Shown here: piece after piece, positions 30,333 through 39,422 of the stretch
How positions within the stretch are numbered: position 1 is the first letter of the stretch
Layout: the number at the start of each line of letters is the position of its first letter
Source: Elioraea thermophila (ex Habib et al. 2022)
Lineage (GTDB): Bacteria; Pseudomonadota; Alphaproteobacteria; Acetobacterales; Acetobacteraceae
DNA: 64,000 nt
NCBI RefSeq assembly: GCF_003336755.1
Contig: NZ_QMDI01000013.1
Span: 1 to 64,000, forward strand
Reading direction: 5' to 3'
Made by a program: the position numbers and the translations under genes
Notes under the pieces: generated by a model
The model's input: only the letters and a program-made list of their open reading frames with translations
The model's database searches: none
Told to the model about the DNA's origin: nothing

Positions 30333-31745
30333 CTACTCGGCGACGTCCGGCAGCGATGGCGCCTCGCCCGTCCAGGCCGCGCGCTTGCGATAGATGGTGG
30401 AGGGGCTGACGCCGAGGTGGGCGGCTGCCTTGGCGATGTTGCCGCCGCAGAGCGCGATCGCTCGTTCGATCGCTTCCCGTTCGACTTCGGCGAGGGGCCT
30501 GATCAGGGTGGCGAGGTCTTCGCCGGCGGGGGCGCGGGGCGGCAGGGCCGTCGTTCGCGTCCGACCCGGCCGGATGACCTGCGCCGGCAGCATCGACGCC
30601 TCGAGCAGATCACCGTCATGCAACACCACGGCGGTGCGGATGGCGTTCTCGAGTTCGCGCACGTTGCCGGGCCACGGATAGGACAGCAGTGCCGCCTTCG
30701 CCTCGGCGCTGAAGCCGCGGAAGGCCTTCTTCTCCTCGGCGGCGAAGCGGGCGAGGAAGGCTTCCGCGATCAGCAGGATGTCCTCCGCACGCTCGCGCAA
30801 CGGCGGCATGGTGATGGGGATCACGTGCAGCCGGTAGTAGAGGTCTTCGCGGAAACGCCCCGCCCGCACCTCCTCGAGCGGATCCTTGTTGGTGGCGCAG
30901 ACGAAACGGACATCGACCTGCTCCGTCTTCGTCGAACCCACACGCTGGAAGGTCCCGGTCTGGATGAAGCGCAGCAGCTTGCCCTGCAGCGCGAGGTCGA
31001 GTTCGCACACCTCGTCGAGGAAGAGCGTGCCGCCGTCGGCCTGGCTCGCCGCCCCCGCCCGGTCGGCCACCGCCCCGGTGAAGGCGCCGCGCACGTGGCC
31101 GAACATCTCGGACTCCATCAGGTCGCGCGGGATCGCCGCGCAATTGATGGCGACGAAGGGCTTGTCGCGGCGTGGGCTGAGGCGGTGGATCGCCTCGGCG
31201 GCGAGCTCCTTGCCCGTGCCCGATTCGCCGGTGATGAAGACGGTGGCACGGCTCGCCGCCGCGTTCTCGATGATGCGGTAGACCGCCTGCATCGCCGGGG
31301 CGGCGCCGATGAAGCCGGCGAAGGTGGTGCGATCGGCCGCCCGCCGCAGTTCCGCGAGCTCGCGGGCGAGGCGGCGACGCTCGAGCGCATTGGCGATCGT
31401 CACCACCAGCCGTTCGCGCGGGAAGGGCTTGACCAGGAAATCGGACGCGCCGGCCTGCATGGCGGCGACGGCGGTGGCGACCGAGCCGTGCGCGGTGATG
31501 ACGATCACCTCCGGCGCAGGGCGGCGGGCGCGGAGCTCGCGCAGGACGTCAAGCCCCTGCGCATCGGGGAGCTGCAGGTCGAGCAGAACCGCCTCGACGG
31601 GCTCCCTGGCCAGAAAGGCGCGCGCTTCGGCCGCCGTGCCGACATGGACGAAGCGCCACGGCGCATCCCGCAAATAGGCGCGGTAGAGCTCGGCGAGCGA
31701 GCGGGTATCCTCGATCAGCAGGACGGTGGCCTGATCGGCCGGCAC
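30333..31745 (-). CDS. Sigma-54-dependent response regulator (LuxO/NtrC type)
   Basis: A 470-residue NtrC-class activator. The receiver domain has acidic residues E12/D13 and phospho-acceptor D56 in 'LLDLQLPDAQG'. The AAA+ domain has Walker A 'GESGTGKE' (173-180) and the sigma-54 contact loop 'GAFTGA' (220-225). A Fis-type helix-turn-helix closes the protein ('GGNIAKAAAHLGVSPSTIYR'). The GTG at 31745 has GGAGGG upstream and puts the receiver at the N-terminus. The domain order and the neighbouring Hpt gene are LuxO-like. It probably activates the Hpt promoter and other sigma-54 genes; targets are not shown by the sequence. Confidence 0.9.
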   Translation of the reverse strand: MPADQATVLLIEDTRSLAELYRAYLRDAPWRFVHVGTAAEARAFLAREPVEAVLLDLQLPDAQGLDVLRELRARRPAPEVIVITAHGSVATAVAAMQAGASDFLVKPFPRERLVVTIANALERRRLARELAELRRAADRTTFAGFIGAAPAMQAVYRIIENAAASRATVFITGESGTGKELAAEAIHRLSPRRDKPFVAINCAAIPRDLMESEMFGHVRGAFTGAVADRAGAASQADGGTLFLDEVCELDLALQGKLLRFIQTGTFQRVGSTKTEQVDVRFVCATNKDPLEEVRAGRFREDLYYRLHVIPITMPPLRERAEDILLIAEAFLARFAAEEKKAFRGFSAEAKAALLSYPWPGNVRELENAIRTAVVLHDGDLLEASMLPAQVIRPGRTRTTALPPRAPAGEDLATLIRPLAEVEREAIERAIALCGGNIAKAAAHLGVSPSTIYRKRAAWTGEAPSLPDVAE

Positions 31746-31909
31746 GAGAGCCCTCCCCTCGGTCGACGCCGCGACCGGATCGCGGCCGGGGCGTCTTGCC
31801 CGGGTCGCCCTGCGAGATGTGGCCTCACGCCGGGCGCGCGGCAAGCAGCGGTGCGGGGGCGCGCCGAGACACGCGCCGGCGGGCGTGGTGGACGGGGCGT
31901 CCCCCCGGT

Positions 31910-32896
31910 TCAGGCGAAAAGCCGTTCGTGGCGCAGCCCTTCGTAAAGGCCCGCCACCCACTCGCCGTAGCCGTTCCAGATCAGGGTCGGCCGACGCTCG
32001 TCGGTGCCCAGCATCCGTTCCGTCGCCTGGCTCCAGCGCGGGTGCGGAACGGCCGGGTTCACGTTGGCCCAGAACCCGTACTCGTGCGGTTGCAACCGCT
32101 CCCAGAACCCGACCGGCCGGCGGTCGGTGAAGGTGATGCGCACCACGCTCTTCGGCTGCTTGAAGCCGTACTTCCAGGGCGTGATCACACGGATGGGCGC
32201 ACCCAGCTGCGGCGGCAGCGGCCGGCCGTAGATGCCGACGACGATGAGGGAAAGCTCGTTCATCGCCTCGGCCAAGGTGAAACCCTCGAGATAGGGCCAG
32301 GGATACCAAGTCTGGCGGAAGCCGGGGGCGATGCGCGGGTTCTGGAAGCTTTCGAACACCACGTACCGGGCCGAGCCGAGCGGCTCGACCCAGCGGATGA
32401 GATCGGCGAGCGGGAAGCCCACCCAGGGCACGGCCATCGCCCAGCCCTCGACGCAGCGGAAGCGGTAGGTACGCTCCTCGAGCGGGAAGCGGCGGATGAG
32501 GTCGTCGATGTCGACCGTGCGCGGCGAGGGCACGAGCCCGTCGATGGTGACGGTCCAGGGGCGGGTTTCGAGGCGCTGCGCGGTGCGCCAGATGTCCTTC
32601 TGCGCGCCGAATTCGTAAAAGTTGTTGTAGGCGATGGCGTGGCGCGGTTCGGTCAGCGGCCGGTCCAGCGGGTAGGCGGACGAGCGCGGCGCGGGATAGA
32701 GGCCGCGCGTCGGGTCGGCGGCGAGCTGCGCTTCCCACCAAGCCATGGGGTCGCGCCCCTGGGCAAACGCGGACGGCGGTGCGGCGGCGAGGGCTCCGGC
32801 GAGGCCGGCGAGCAGGCGACGCCGGCCGAGCACCACCCGTTCCGGCGTCAACCGCTCGCCCGTGATCTCCCAGCCGCGACGCCTGATCGGCCGCAT
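31910..32896 (-). CDS. msrP: Protein-methionine-sulfoxide reductase catalytic subunit MsrP
   Basis: A 328-residue molybdopterin oxidoreductase of the MsrP/YedY type that repairs oxidised methionines of periplasmic proteins. The Tat signal 'LGRRRLLAGLAGALAAAP' ends at 'SAFAQ'. Cys148 in 'YRFRCVEGWAM' is the molybdenum ligand. 'NNFYEFG' and 'PWKYGFKQPKS' are further family marks. The membrane haem partner msrQ, usually adjacent, is not present here. The gene stands between the LuxO-like regulator and a lipoprotein gene on the same strand. Confidence 0.92.
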   Translation of the reverse strand: MRPIRRRGWEITGERLTPERVVLGRRRLLAGLAGALAAAPPSAFAQGRDPMAWWEAQLAADPTRGLYPAPRSSAYPLDRPLTEPRHAIAYNNFYEFGAQKDIWRTAQRLETRPWTVTIDGLVPSPRTVDIDDLIRRFPLEERTYRFRCVEGWAMAVPWVGFPLADLIRWVEPLGSARYVVFESFQNPRIAPGFRQTWYPWPYLEGFTLAEAMNELSLIVVGIYGRPLPPQLGAPIRVITPWKYGFKQPKSVVRITFTDRRPVGFWERLQPHEYGFWANVNPAVPHPRWSQATERMLGTDERRPTLIWNGYGEWVAGLYEGLRHERLFA

Positions 32897-32964
32897 CCGA
32901 AGCCTCCTTCCGCGATCCGCCGAGAACTAGGGGTGCGATAGCGTCTGACGCTCGTGCTCGGGTT

Positions 32965-33393
32965 TCACAACGGGGTGACGGGCGCAGGCCGGGACGTTTC
33001 GTCGGTGTCTCGTGCGGGTGCGGGTGGCGGGTCCGGCACGGTTTCGGGCTCGGCAGGCGGCGCAGGAAGCAGACGATAGCCTTTCGAGCGGAGACAGAAG
33101 GCCGTCAGGTCCTGGATCAGTTCCAGACGGGAGAGATCGGAAAAGGCATAGGCACGCGGGCCGAAGCCCGGCCAGAAGGGATCCCGCCGCCAGGGGAAGG
33201 CCCAAGGCCCGGGCCCGTACCAGAACATCGGCCAACGCCGGTTCGCCTCCAGCACGGCGGCGTCGCGGCACTCGGCGATCTCGGCCGCCGAGGCCAAGGC
33301 ACCCGTGTCCGGCCGCTGCCAGGCCAGCGGCGTGGGCGCGCACCCGGTCAACCCGGCAAGAACGACCATGGCCAAGCCGAGCCGTCGGCTCAT
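32965..33393 (-). CDS. Small lipoprotein of unknown function
   Basis: A 142-residue predicted lipoprotein. The signal 'RRLGLAMVVLAGLTGC' ends in a good lipobox (LTG-C). The mature part is Trp/Pro-rich in the middle ('WYGPGPWAFPWRRDPFWPGF'), contains two further cysteines (one in 'EIAECRDAA', one in 'TAFCLRSKGYRLLP') and ends in a Pro-rich tail. The ATG at 33393 follows CCGGAGA. I do not recognise a family. The Cys pair suggests a disulfide in the periplasm. Confidence 0.65.
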   Translation of the reverse strand: MSRRLGLAMVVLAGLTGCAPTPLAWQRPDTGALASAAEIAECRDAAVLEANRRWPMFWYGPGPWAFPWRRDPFWPGFGPRAYAFSDLSRLELIQDLTAFCLRSKGYRLLPAPPAEPETVPDPPPAPARDTDETSRPAPVTPL

Positions 33394-33717
33394 TCTCCGG
33401 CTCTTTCTCCTGCGCAAGCGGGTACCTTTGGCGGCCAGGTCATCATCCGTCGGGCTCGCGAGACGACGGCCGAGTGCACCGTGGAATTTGGGCACGGTTG
33501 CGGCGGCAGGGGAGTTGCCGGGTCGCTTGGCCCAGCCGAGACACGTCGCACAAGCAGACACAAGATGCATCGCATTTTGCAACGCAAATCAAAAAAAGGG
33601 GCCGAGCCCTTCGGCACGACCCCAAGTTTTGGTTGAGGAAGGCTTAGCTGCTGCGACGGCCGAACCGTCGCGAGCAGTTCTTGAGAGGCATGAACCGTGC
33701 CAGCGCTGCGGCGCCCC
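33394..33717. other. Intergenic region upstream of the lipoprotein gene
   Basis: About 320 bases without a gene. It contains the terminator of the mmcB transcript and presumably the promoter of the lipoprotein gene. The stretch 33564-33597 is noticeably AT-rich for this genome, but no clear -35/-10 pair was found. Confidence 0.5.
33590..33623 (-). terminator. Rho-independent terminator downstream of mmcB
   Basis: Read on the minus strand, GGGGTCGTGCC and GGCTCGGCCCC form a GC-rich stem (one G-T pair and one mismatch) around a short GAAG-containing loop. A run of seven T residues follows (33597-33591). It lies about 95 bases after the mmcB stop on the same strand and would separate that transcript from the lipoprotein gene. 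Confidence 0.7.
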
Positions 33718-34185
33718 TCACGCCACCCGCAAAGGCGTGGCGTGCCGGGGATCCAGCAGCGCTTCCAGCCGCGCAGCCGCCAAACGGGCGAACCGACCGA
33801 TCAGGGCCTTTCGTCGGGCCGCCGGCAGCGGCTGCAGGATCGGCGCACGCAGCAGTGCCCCGCCCTCGCGATCGACCACCGCCACCCCGACCTGGTCGGG
33901 GATCAGCGCCAGCGGAAAGTCGGCCGGAATCGCGAACACCAAGCCGTCGCAAAAGCTCCGGTACTCCGGCCATTTGCGATCACGGCGGAAGTCGGCCACG
34001 CCCGACTTCACTTCGACGATGGTCAACCGGTCGTCCGACGACAAGGCAAGCAGGTCGGCGCGTCGCCCATTCGGCAACGGCACCTCGCGCAGCACGTGCT
34101 GGCCGAGGGCCGCGAACAGCCGCGCCGCCCCTCGCGTCAGCGCCGCCGTGCTTTCATCAAACCGGATGTGGGCTTCGCTCGCCAT
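33718..34185 (-). CDS. mmcB: MmcB family DNA repair protein
   Basis: A 155-residue nuclease-fold protein. 'RADLLALSSDDRLTIVEVKSG' has the D-(x)n-E-x-K arrangement of PD-(D/E)XK enzymes, followed by 'DFRRDRKWPEYRSFCDGLVF'. It matches the alphaproteobacterial MmcB group tied to mitomycin C resistance and mutagenic repair with ImuABC-type factors, none of which are here. It lies downstream of phoB on the same strand and is followed by a terminator. Confidence 0.82.
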   Translation of the reverse strand: MASEAHIRFDESTAALTRGAARLFAALGQHVLREVPLPNGRRADLLALSSDDRLTIVEVKSGVADFRRDRKWPEYRSFCDGLVFAIPADFPLALIPDQVGVAVVDREGGALLRAPILQPLPAARRKALIGRFARLAAARLEALLDPRHATPLRVA

Positions 34186-34236
34186 CTCCCTCGCGCCGCG
34201 ACCGTAGCGCGACAGGAGGCGAGGCGCGACCCGAGC

Positions 34237-34935
34237 TCAGTTGCTGGTTTCGATGTCGAGCGCGTAGCCCGCCGCGCGCACCGTGCGGACGACATCCGCC
34301 TCGTCCGGCCCGTTCAGGCTCTTGCGCAGGCGGCGGATGTGCACGTCCACGGTCCGCGGCTCGACATGAATGTCCGGGCCCCACACCGCGTCCAGCAGCT
34401 CCTCGCGCGAGAACACGCGCCCGGGATGCTGCATGAAGAACTCAAGCAGACGGAACTCGGTGGGGCCGAGATGGACGTTGCGCCCGTTGCGCGTGACGCG
34501 GTGCGCCGCGAGGTCGAGCACGATGTCGTGGAACTTCAGCGTGCCCTTCGAGGGCGTGGCACCGGAACGGCGCAGCAGCGCCCGGATGCGCGCCACCAAG
34601 TTGTCGATGCTGAAGGGCTTGGTGATGTAGTCATCCGCACCGGTGTTGAGGGCGCGGACCGAATCCGTCTCCTCCGCCCGCGCGGTGACCATGATCACCG
34701 GCAGGTCGCGTGTGCCGGGACGGCGGCGGATCTGACGGCACACCTCGATCCCCGACATCGCCGGCAGCATCCAATCCAACAGCACCAGATCGGGCCGGGT
34801 CTCGGCGATCTTGGTGATCGCCTCCTGCCCGTCCGACGCCTCATCGACGCGGAACCCCTGCCGCTCCAGGTTGTAGCGCAGCATGGTGACGAGCGGCGCC
34901 TCGTCCTCGACGATCAGGATCAGCGGCTTCAGCAT
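34237..34935 (-). CDS. phoB: Phosphate regulon response regulator PhoB
   Basis: A 232-residue OmpR-type regulator. The receiver carries the phospho-acceptor Asp in 'PDLVLLDWMLPAMSG' and the Lys in 'YITKPFS'. The winged helix has 'VDVHIRRLRKSLNG'. It is the last gene of pstSCAB-phoU-phoB and activates promoters with Pho boxes such as the one before pstS. The sensor gene phoR is not in the window. Confidence 0.95.
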   Translation of the reverse strand: MLKPLILIVEDEAPLVTMLRYNLERQGFRVDEASDGQEAITKIAETRPDLVLLDWMLPAMSGIEVCRQIRRRPGTRDLPVIMVTARAEETDSVRALNTGADDYITKPFSIDNLVARIRALLRRSGATPSKGTLKFHDIVLDLAAHRVTRNGRNVHLGPTEFRLLEFFMQHPGRVFSREELLDAVWGPDIHVEPRTVDVHIRRLRKSLNGPDEADVVRTVRAAGYALDIETSN

Positions 34936-34959
34936 CCTCAGATGCCTCCCGGATCGCGC

Positions 34960-35676
34960 TCAAACTCCGGCGGGCGGCTCGACGATCGCGAACGGACTGT
35001 CGTCGCGCTTCGGCCGATCCTTCAGCATCTCCTCGCCGAGCTCAATGAAGCGGATCGTCTCCGCCAGGTTCGTGGCGTGATCGCCGATACGCTCCACGTT
35101 CTTGGCGATGAACAACAGATGCGCGCAGGGCGTGATGTTGCGCGGATCCTCCATCATGTAGGTGAGAAGGCTGCGGAAGACGGCGTTGTAGGCCTCGTCC
35201 ACCTGCTCATCGCGTTCCCAGACCGACTGCGCCTTCTCCACATCGTGCGCCGCGAAGGCGTCCAGCGTGTCCTTCAGCATCTCCTGCACGATCCGGCTCA
35301 TGCGCTGGATGGGGCCCACGCTGATCGCCGGCGGCAGCTGGGCAAGAACGATGGTGCGCTTGGCGATGTTGGCGGCGTAATCGCCGACTCGCTCGAGATC
35401 GAGCGCCATGCGGATCGCGCCGACCACCAGCCTGAGATCGGACGCCATCGGCTGGCGCAAGGCGAGCAGCTTGACCGCCTGGTCCTCGGCCAAACGGCAC
35501 AGCCCGTCGAGCTCGGCATCGCGCTGCACGATGTGCGCTGCCATGTCGGCGTCCCGCTTGGCCAGGGCCGCGATCGCCTCGGTCAACGCTTTTTCCGCGA
35601 TGCCGCCCAGCCTCAGCAGCGTGTCGCGAAGCCGCTCGAGCGCCTCGTCGAACGACCTCACCGTGTGGTCGGCCAT
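34960..35676 (-). CDS. phoU: Phosphate signalling protein PhoU
   Basis: A 238-residue protein made of two three-helix bundles. The metal-binding pattern appears twice ('ERVGDYAANIAKR' and 'ERIGDHATNLAE'). It links the Pst transporter to the PhoR/PhoB system and holds the regulon off when phosphate is plentiful. It lies 17 bases after pstB and 24 bases before phoB. Confidence 0.96.
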   Translation of the reverse strand: MADHTVRSFDEALERLRDTLLRLGGIAEKALTEAIAALAKRDADMAAHIVQRDAELDGLCRLAEDQAVKLLALRQPMASDLRLVVGAIRMALDLERVGDYAANIAKRTIVLAQLPPAISVGPIQRMSRIVQEMLKDTLDAFAAHDVEKAQSVWERDEQVDEAYNAVFRSLLTYMMEDPRNITPCAHLLFIAKNVERIGDHATNLAETIRFIELGEEMLKDRPKRDDSPFAIVEPPAGV

Positions 35677-35693
35677 CGTTGTTCTCCCCTCGG

Positions 35694-36518
35694 TCAGCCG
35701 AAGCGCCCGGTGATGTAGTCCTGGGTCCGCCTGTCCTGCGGACGCGTGAAGATCTGTTCCGTGGAGCCGACCTCGACGAGATCGCCGAGGTGAAAGAACG
35801 CCGTGCGCTGCGAGACGCGCGCAGCCTGCTGCATCGAGTGGGTGACGATGATGATGGTGTAGTCCTGGCGGAGCTCGTCCATCAGCTCCTCGATCTTGGC
35901 GGTGGCGATCGGATCGAGGGCGGAACAGGGCTCATCCATCAGGATGACGTCGGGGCTGACCGCGATCGCGCGCGCGATGCAAAGGCGCTGCTGCTGCCCG
36001 CCCGACAACGCCGTGCCCGGCTCGTCGAGCCGGTCCTTCACCTCGTCCCAAAGGGCAGCCCGGCGAAGGCTCTTCTCGACGATCTCGTCGAGCTCCTTCT
36101 TCGAGCGCGTCAGCCCGTGGATGCGCGGACCGTAGGCGACGTTATCGTAGATCGACTTCGGGAACGGATTGGGCTTCTGGAAGACCATGCCCACCCGTGC
36201 ACGAAGCTGAACCACGTCCAGACGCGGGTCGTAGATGTCGTCGCCATCGAGGGTGATCTTGCCGGTCACACGGCAGCCCTCGATGATGTCGTTCATCCGA
36301 TTCAGCACGCGCAGGAAGGTCGACTTGCCGCAGCCGGAGGGCCCGATGAAGGCCGTGACCTGGCGGCGATAGATGTCGATCGAGACGTTCTTGATCGCGT
36401 GCTTGTCACCGTACCAGACGTTGACGTTGCGCGCCACGATCGAAGGCGGCTCGTTGGGCAGGGGAACCGCCGGCGGCGGCGCCGTTCCGGGCTGAGCGGA
36501 AGAAAAGGGCGTTTCCAT
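35694..36518 (-). CDS. pstB: Phosphate ABC transporter ATP-binding protein PstB
   Basis: A 274-residue ATPase. Walker A '[19 protein letters not shown]', signature '[16 protein letters not shown]' and Walker B '[12 protein letters not shown]' are present, and the start '[18 protein letters not shown]' is PstB-specific. The ATG at 36518 directly follows the pstA stop; an in-frame GTG two codons upstream is an alternative. Confidence 0.96.
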   Translation of the reverse strand: METPFSSAQPGTAPPPAVPLPNEPPSIVARNVNVWYGDKHAIKNVSIDIYRRQVTAFIGPSGCGKSTFLRVLNRMNDIIEGCRVTGKITLDGDDIYDPRLDVVQLRARVGMVFQKPNPFPKSIYDNVAYGPRIHGLTRSKKELDEIVEKSLRRAALWDEVKDRLDEPGTALSGGQQQRLCIARAIAVSPDVILMDEPCSALDPIATAKIEELMDELRQDYTIIIVTHSMQQAARVSQRTAFFHLGDLVEVGSTEQIFTRPQDRRTQDYITGRFG

Positions 36519-36520
36519 GG

Positions 36521-37930
36521 TCACCACCGGCGTTCGAACTTCTTGCGCAGGAAGATGGCGATCGCGTTCATCGTCAGCAGGAAGGCGAGCAGCACCAGGA
36601 TGGCGGCCGAGGTCTTCTCGACGAAGCCGCGTTCCGGGTTGTCCGCCCACATGAAGATCTGCACCGGCAGCACCGTCGCGGAATCGGTCAGCCCCTTCGG
36701 AATGCCGACGATGAAGGCAACCATGCCGATCATCAGCAGCGGCGCGGTCTCGCCAAGGGCCTGCGCCATGGCGATGATCGAGCCGGTCATCATCCCCGGC
36801 AGGCCGAGCGGCAGCACGTGGTGCAGCACCACCTGCATCTTCGATGCCCCGAGCCCATAGGCGGCCTCGCGGATCGAGGGCGGCACGGCACGCAATGCGG
36901 CACGCGAAGCGATGATGATGGTGGGCAGGCTCATCAGCGCGAGCACGATGCCTCCCACCAGCGGGGCCGAGCGCGGCATGCCGAAGAAGTTGAGGAACAC
37001 CGCGAGGCCCAAGAGGCCGAAGATGATCGACGGCACCGCAGCGAGATTGTTGATGTTCACCTCGATCAGGTCGGTGAACCAGTTCTTCGGCGCGAACTCC
37101 TCGAGATAGATCGCCGCCGCCACGCCGAAGGGGAAGCAGAGCACGAGGCAGACGGAGAGCGTCAGAAAGGAGCCGACCACACCACCGAGGATGCCGACCA
37201 TTTCGGGTTCGCGCGAATCCGCGTTGGTGAAGAACCGCTTGTTGAAGCGAAGATCGAGATCTCCCGCCGCCTTTAACTGGTCGAACCAGGCGACCTGCTC
37301 CGCGTTGAGCCGTCCGCCTGCACCGCCATCGGGCTGGCGCTCGAAGAAACCCTTGCGGAGCATGTCGACATCGGTGGACGCGAGGACCCAGAAGGTCTGT
37401 TTGGTGCCGATCAGCGAGGGGTCGGCGAGCACCTTGTCGCGCACGTCGAACTCGGCCCCCGACGACAGCAGGCCGAAGAGGTTGCGCAGTCGCTCCCGAC
37501 CCACGACATCCGGGAAGCGTTCCCGCAACGCTTGGCGGATCGCGCCGCCGAAGTCTCCGGTGCGGATGGATTCCTCGGAACGATCCCCGCGCGGGTCGAC
37601 CAACGCGGGGTCGAGCGTGACCTCAAGCCGGATGTAGGTCTGCTGGAAGGCGGAGAGCCCGTTCGCGAGCAGCGTGATCAGTAGCCACAGCAGCGCGCCG
37701 ACCGCAATCGCGATGGCGGTGATCCCGTAGGCCTTGAACCGACGCTGAGCGGCGTAGCGGCGACGGAGCCGCTTCTCGGCCTCGGCCGTCGTGTGGCGCG
37801 AGGCCGAACGGTTCGCCACCACCGCCTCGTCCACCGCCTCCCGCGGCAGCGCGACCGCCGCAGCCGCCGCCCCTGCGGCGTCCTGCGGTGAGCGGAGCGG
37901 AATTCCATCCTTGGCTGGCTGGTTACTCAT
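36521..37930 (-). CDS. pstA: Phosphate ABC transporter permease PstA
   Basis: A 469-residue permease, longer than the enteric protein. A cytoplasmic N-terminal tail of about 60 residues precedes the first membrane segment ('[20 protein letters not shown]'). A periplasmic domain of roughly 150 residues is inserted before the permease core, as is usual in alphaproteobacterial PstA. The core has '[20 protein letters not shown]' and the coupling loop '[20 protein letters not shown]'. It overlaps pstC by 8 bases. Confidence 0.94.
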   Translation of the reverse strand: MSNQPAKDGIPLRSPQDAAGAAAAAVALPREAVDEAVVANRSASRHTTAEAEKRLRRRYAAQRRFKAYGITAIAIAVGALLWLLITLLANGLSAFQQTYIRLEVTLDPALVDPRGDRSEESIRTGDFGGAIRQALRERFPDVVGRERLRNLFGLLSSGAEFDVRDKVLADPSLIGTKQTFWVLASTDVDMLRKGFFERQPDGGAGGRLNAEQVAWFDQLKAAGDLDLRFNKRFFTNADSREPEMVGILGGVVGSFLTLSVCLVLCFPFGVAAAIYLEEFAPKNWFTDLIEVNINNLAAVPSIIFGLLGLAVFLNFFGMPRSAPLVGGIVLALMSLPTIIIASRAALRAVPPSIREAAYGLGASKMQVVLHHVLPLGLPGMMTGSIIAMAQALGETAPLLMIGMVAFIVGIPKGLTDSATVLPVQIFMWADNPERGFVEKTSAAILVLLAFLLTMNAIAIFLRKKFERRW

Positions 37931-39299
37931 ACTGCTCCCGATACTTCTTCACCACGCGCTGCGCGATGATGTTGAGCCCCAAGGTGACGACGAACAGCAG
38001 AAGGCCCAGCGCGAAGGCGGAGAGGGTCTTTGCGCTGTCGAACTCCTGGTCGCCGACCAGCAGCATCGCAATATGCACGGTGACGGTGGTGACGGATTCC
38101 AAGGGGTTGATGGTCAGGTTGGCCGCCAGCCCGGCCGCCATGACCACGATCATCGTCTCGCCCAACGCCCGGCTGAAGGCGAGGATCACCGAGGCGACGA
38201 TGCCGGGCAGGGCGGCGGGCAACAGAACGAGGCGGATCGTCTCAGCCTGCGTCGCCCCAAGGCCGTAACTTCCCTCGCGGAGGGACTGGGGCACGGCGTT
38301 GATCACGTCGTCGGAGAGCGAGGAGACGAAGGGGATGATCATGATCCCCATCACGACGCCGGCGGCGAGCGCCGATTGCGAGGCGACGTTGAGCCCAAGC
38401 GACATGCCGATCGATTGCACCAACGGCGCCACAGTGAGTGCGGCGAAGAAGCCGTAGACGACGGTCGGAATACCGGCGAGGATCTCGAGGATCGGCTTCA
38501 CTACGGCACGGATGCGCCCCGGCATGAACTCGCTCATGTACACCGCCGCCATCAGTCCGACCGGCACCGCGACCAGCATGGCGATGACGCTGATCACGAG
38601 CGTGCCGACGATCAGCGGCACCGCACCGAACGCACCCGAAGCGCCCACCTGTTCGGCGCGGATCGCCGTCTGCGGGCTCCAGGTCAGGCCGAACAGGAAC
38701 TCGGTGACGGGGACGCGGGCGAAGAAACGCAACGCCTCGAACACGAGTGAGAGCACGATGCCGATCGTGGTCAGCACGGCAAGAGACGAGCTGATGATCA
38801 GCACCACGTTCAGGATGCGCTCGACGGCGTTGCGGGCGCGGAACTCGGGCGCGATCATCCGACGCGCGAGCACAAAGCCTGCGATCGCCACCGCCAGGAT
38901 CACCAGCCAGGACAGCACCTTCGAGAGGCCGCGCAGGCGGTTATAGTGTTCGACCGCGGAGACGATGTGCGGGCGCGACGTGTCCAGAGGCACCGCGCCG
39001 TAGGCCATGTTGCGCACATCCGTCATCAGAAGAGCGAGCTCGCCGTCCGGCAACTGCTTGAACTCGTCCGGCAGGCCGGCGATGACGAACTGCCGAATCA
39101 TCCACCCTTCCGCCGAGATCCAGGCCAGAAGCAGCAAGGCGGCGGGGAGCCCGCAGACAAGCGCGACATAGGTGCCGTGGTAGCTCGGCAGGCTGTGCAG
39201 CCTCGCCCCACCGTTGCGCAAGGAGACGGCATGCTGGCGCCCGACCCAGAAACTGGCGACGGTCAGTCCCAGCAGGACGAAGAAGAGGGTGAGGCTCAT
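37923..39299 (-). CDS. pstC: Phosphate ABC transporter permease PstC
   Basis: A 458-residue permease, also with an enlarged N-terminal half compared with E. coli. The core has 'GTLVISVIAMLVAVPVGLM', 'EILAGIPTVVYGFFA' and the coupling loop 'EGSYGLGATQAETIRLVLLP'. It pairs with PstA as the inner-membrane channel. It is separated from pstS by a strong hairpin. Confidence 0.94.
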   Translation of the reverse strand: MSLTLFFVLLGLTVASFWVGRQHAVSLRNGGARLHSLPSYHGTYVALVCGLPAALLLLAWISAEGWMIRQFVIAGLPDEFKQLPDGELALLMTDVRNMAYGAVPLDTSRPHIVSAVEHYNRLRGLSKVLSWLVILAVAIAGFVLARRMIAPEFRARNAVERILNVVLIISSSLAVLTTIGIVLSLVFEALRFFARVPVTEFLFGLTWSPQTAIRAEQVGASGAFGAVPLIVGTLVISVIAMLVAVPVGLMAAVYMSEFMPGRIRAVVKPILEILAGIPTVVYGFFAALTVAPLVQSIGMSLGLNVASQSALAAGVVMGIMIIPFVSSLSDDVINAVPQSLREGSYGLGATQAETIRLVLLPAALPGIVASVILAFSRALGETMIVVMAAGLAANLTINPLESVTTVTVHIAMLLVGDQEFDSAKTLSAFALGLLLFVVTLGLNIIAQRVVKKYREQYE

Positions 39300-39382
39300 T
39301 CTCGCAAGCGCTCCGCGCCGGACGCGCCTCGGCTGGCAGGGCTACCGGCGATCATGACAGCCTTCTCGGCCTGAGAGGGTAT

Positions 39383-39416
39383 GCGGCGGGCGCTGCCGCA
39401 AGGCCACGCCCGCCGC
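39383..39416 (-). other. Intercistronic hairpin between pstS and pstC
   Basis: GCGGCGGGCG at 39383-39392 and its exact complement CGCCCGCCGC at 39407-39416 form a 10-bp perfect stem with a 14-base loop, beginning 7 bases after the pstS stop. No T-run follows on the minus strand. Such a structure can protect the pstS part of the message or partly stop transcription, giving more binding protein than permease. Confidence 0.6.
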
Positions 39417-39422
39417 CGCGTT

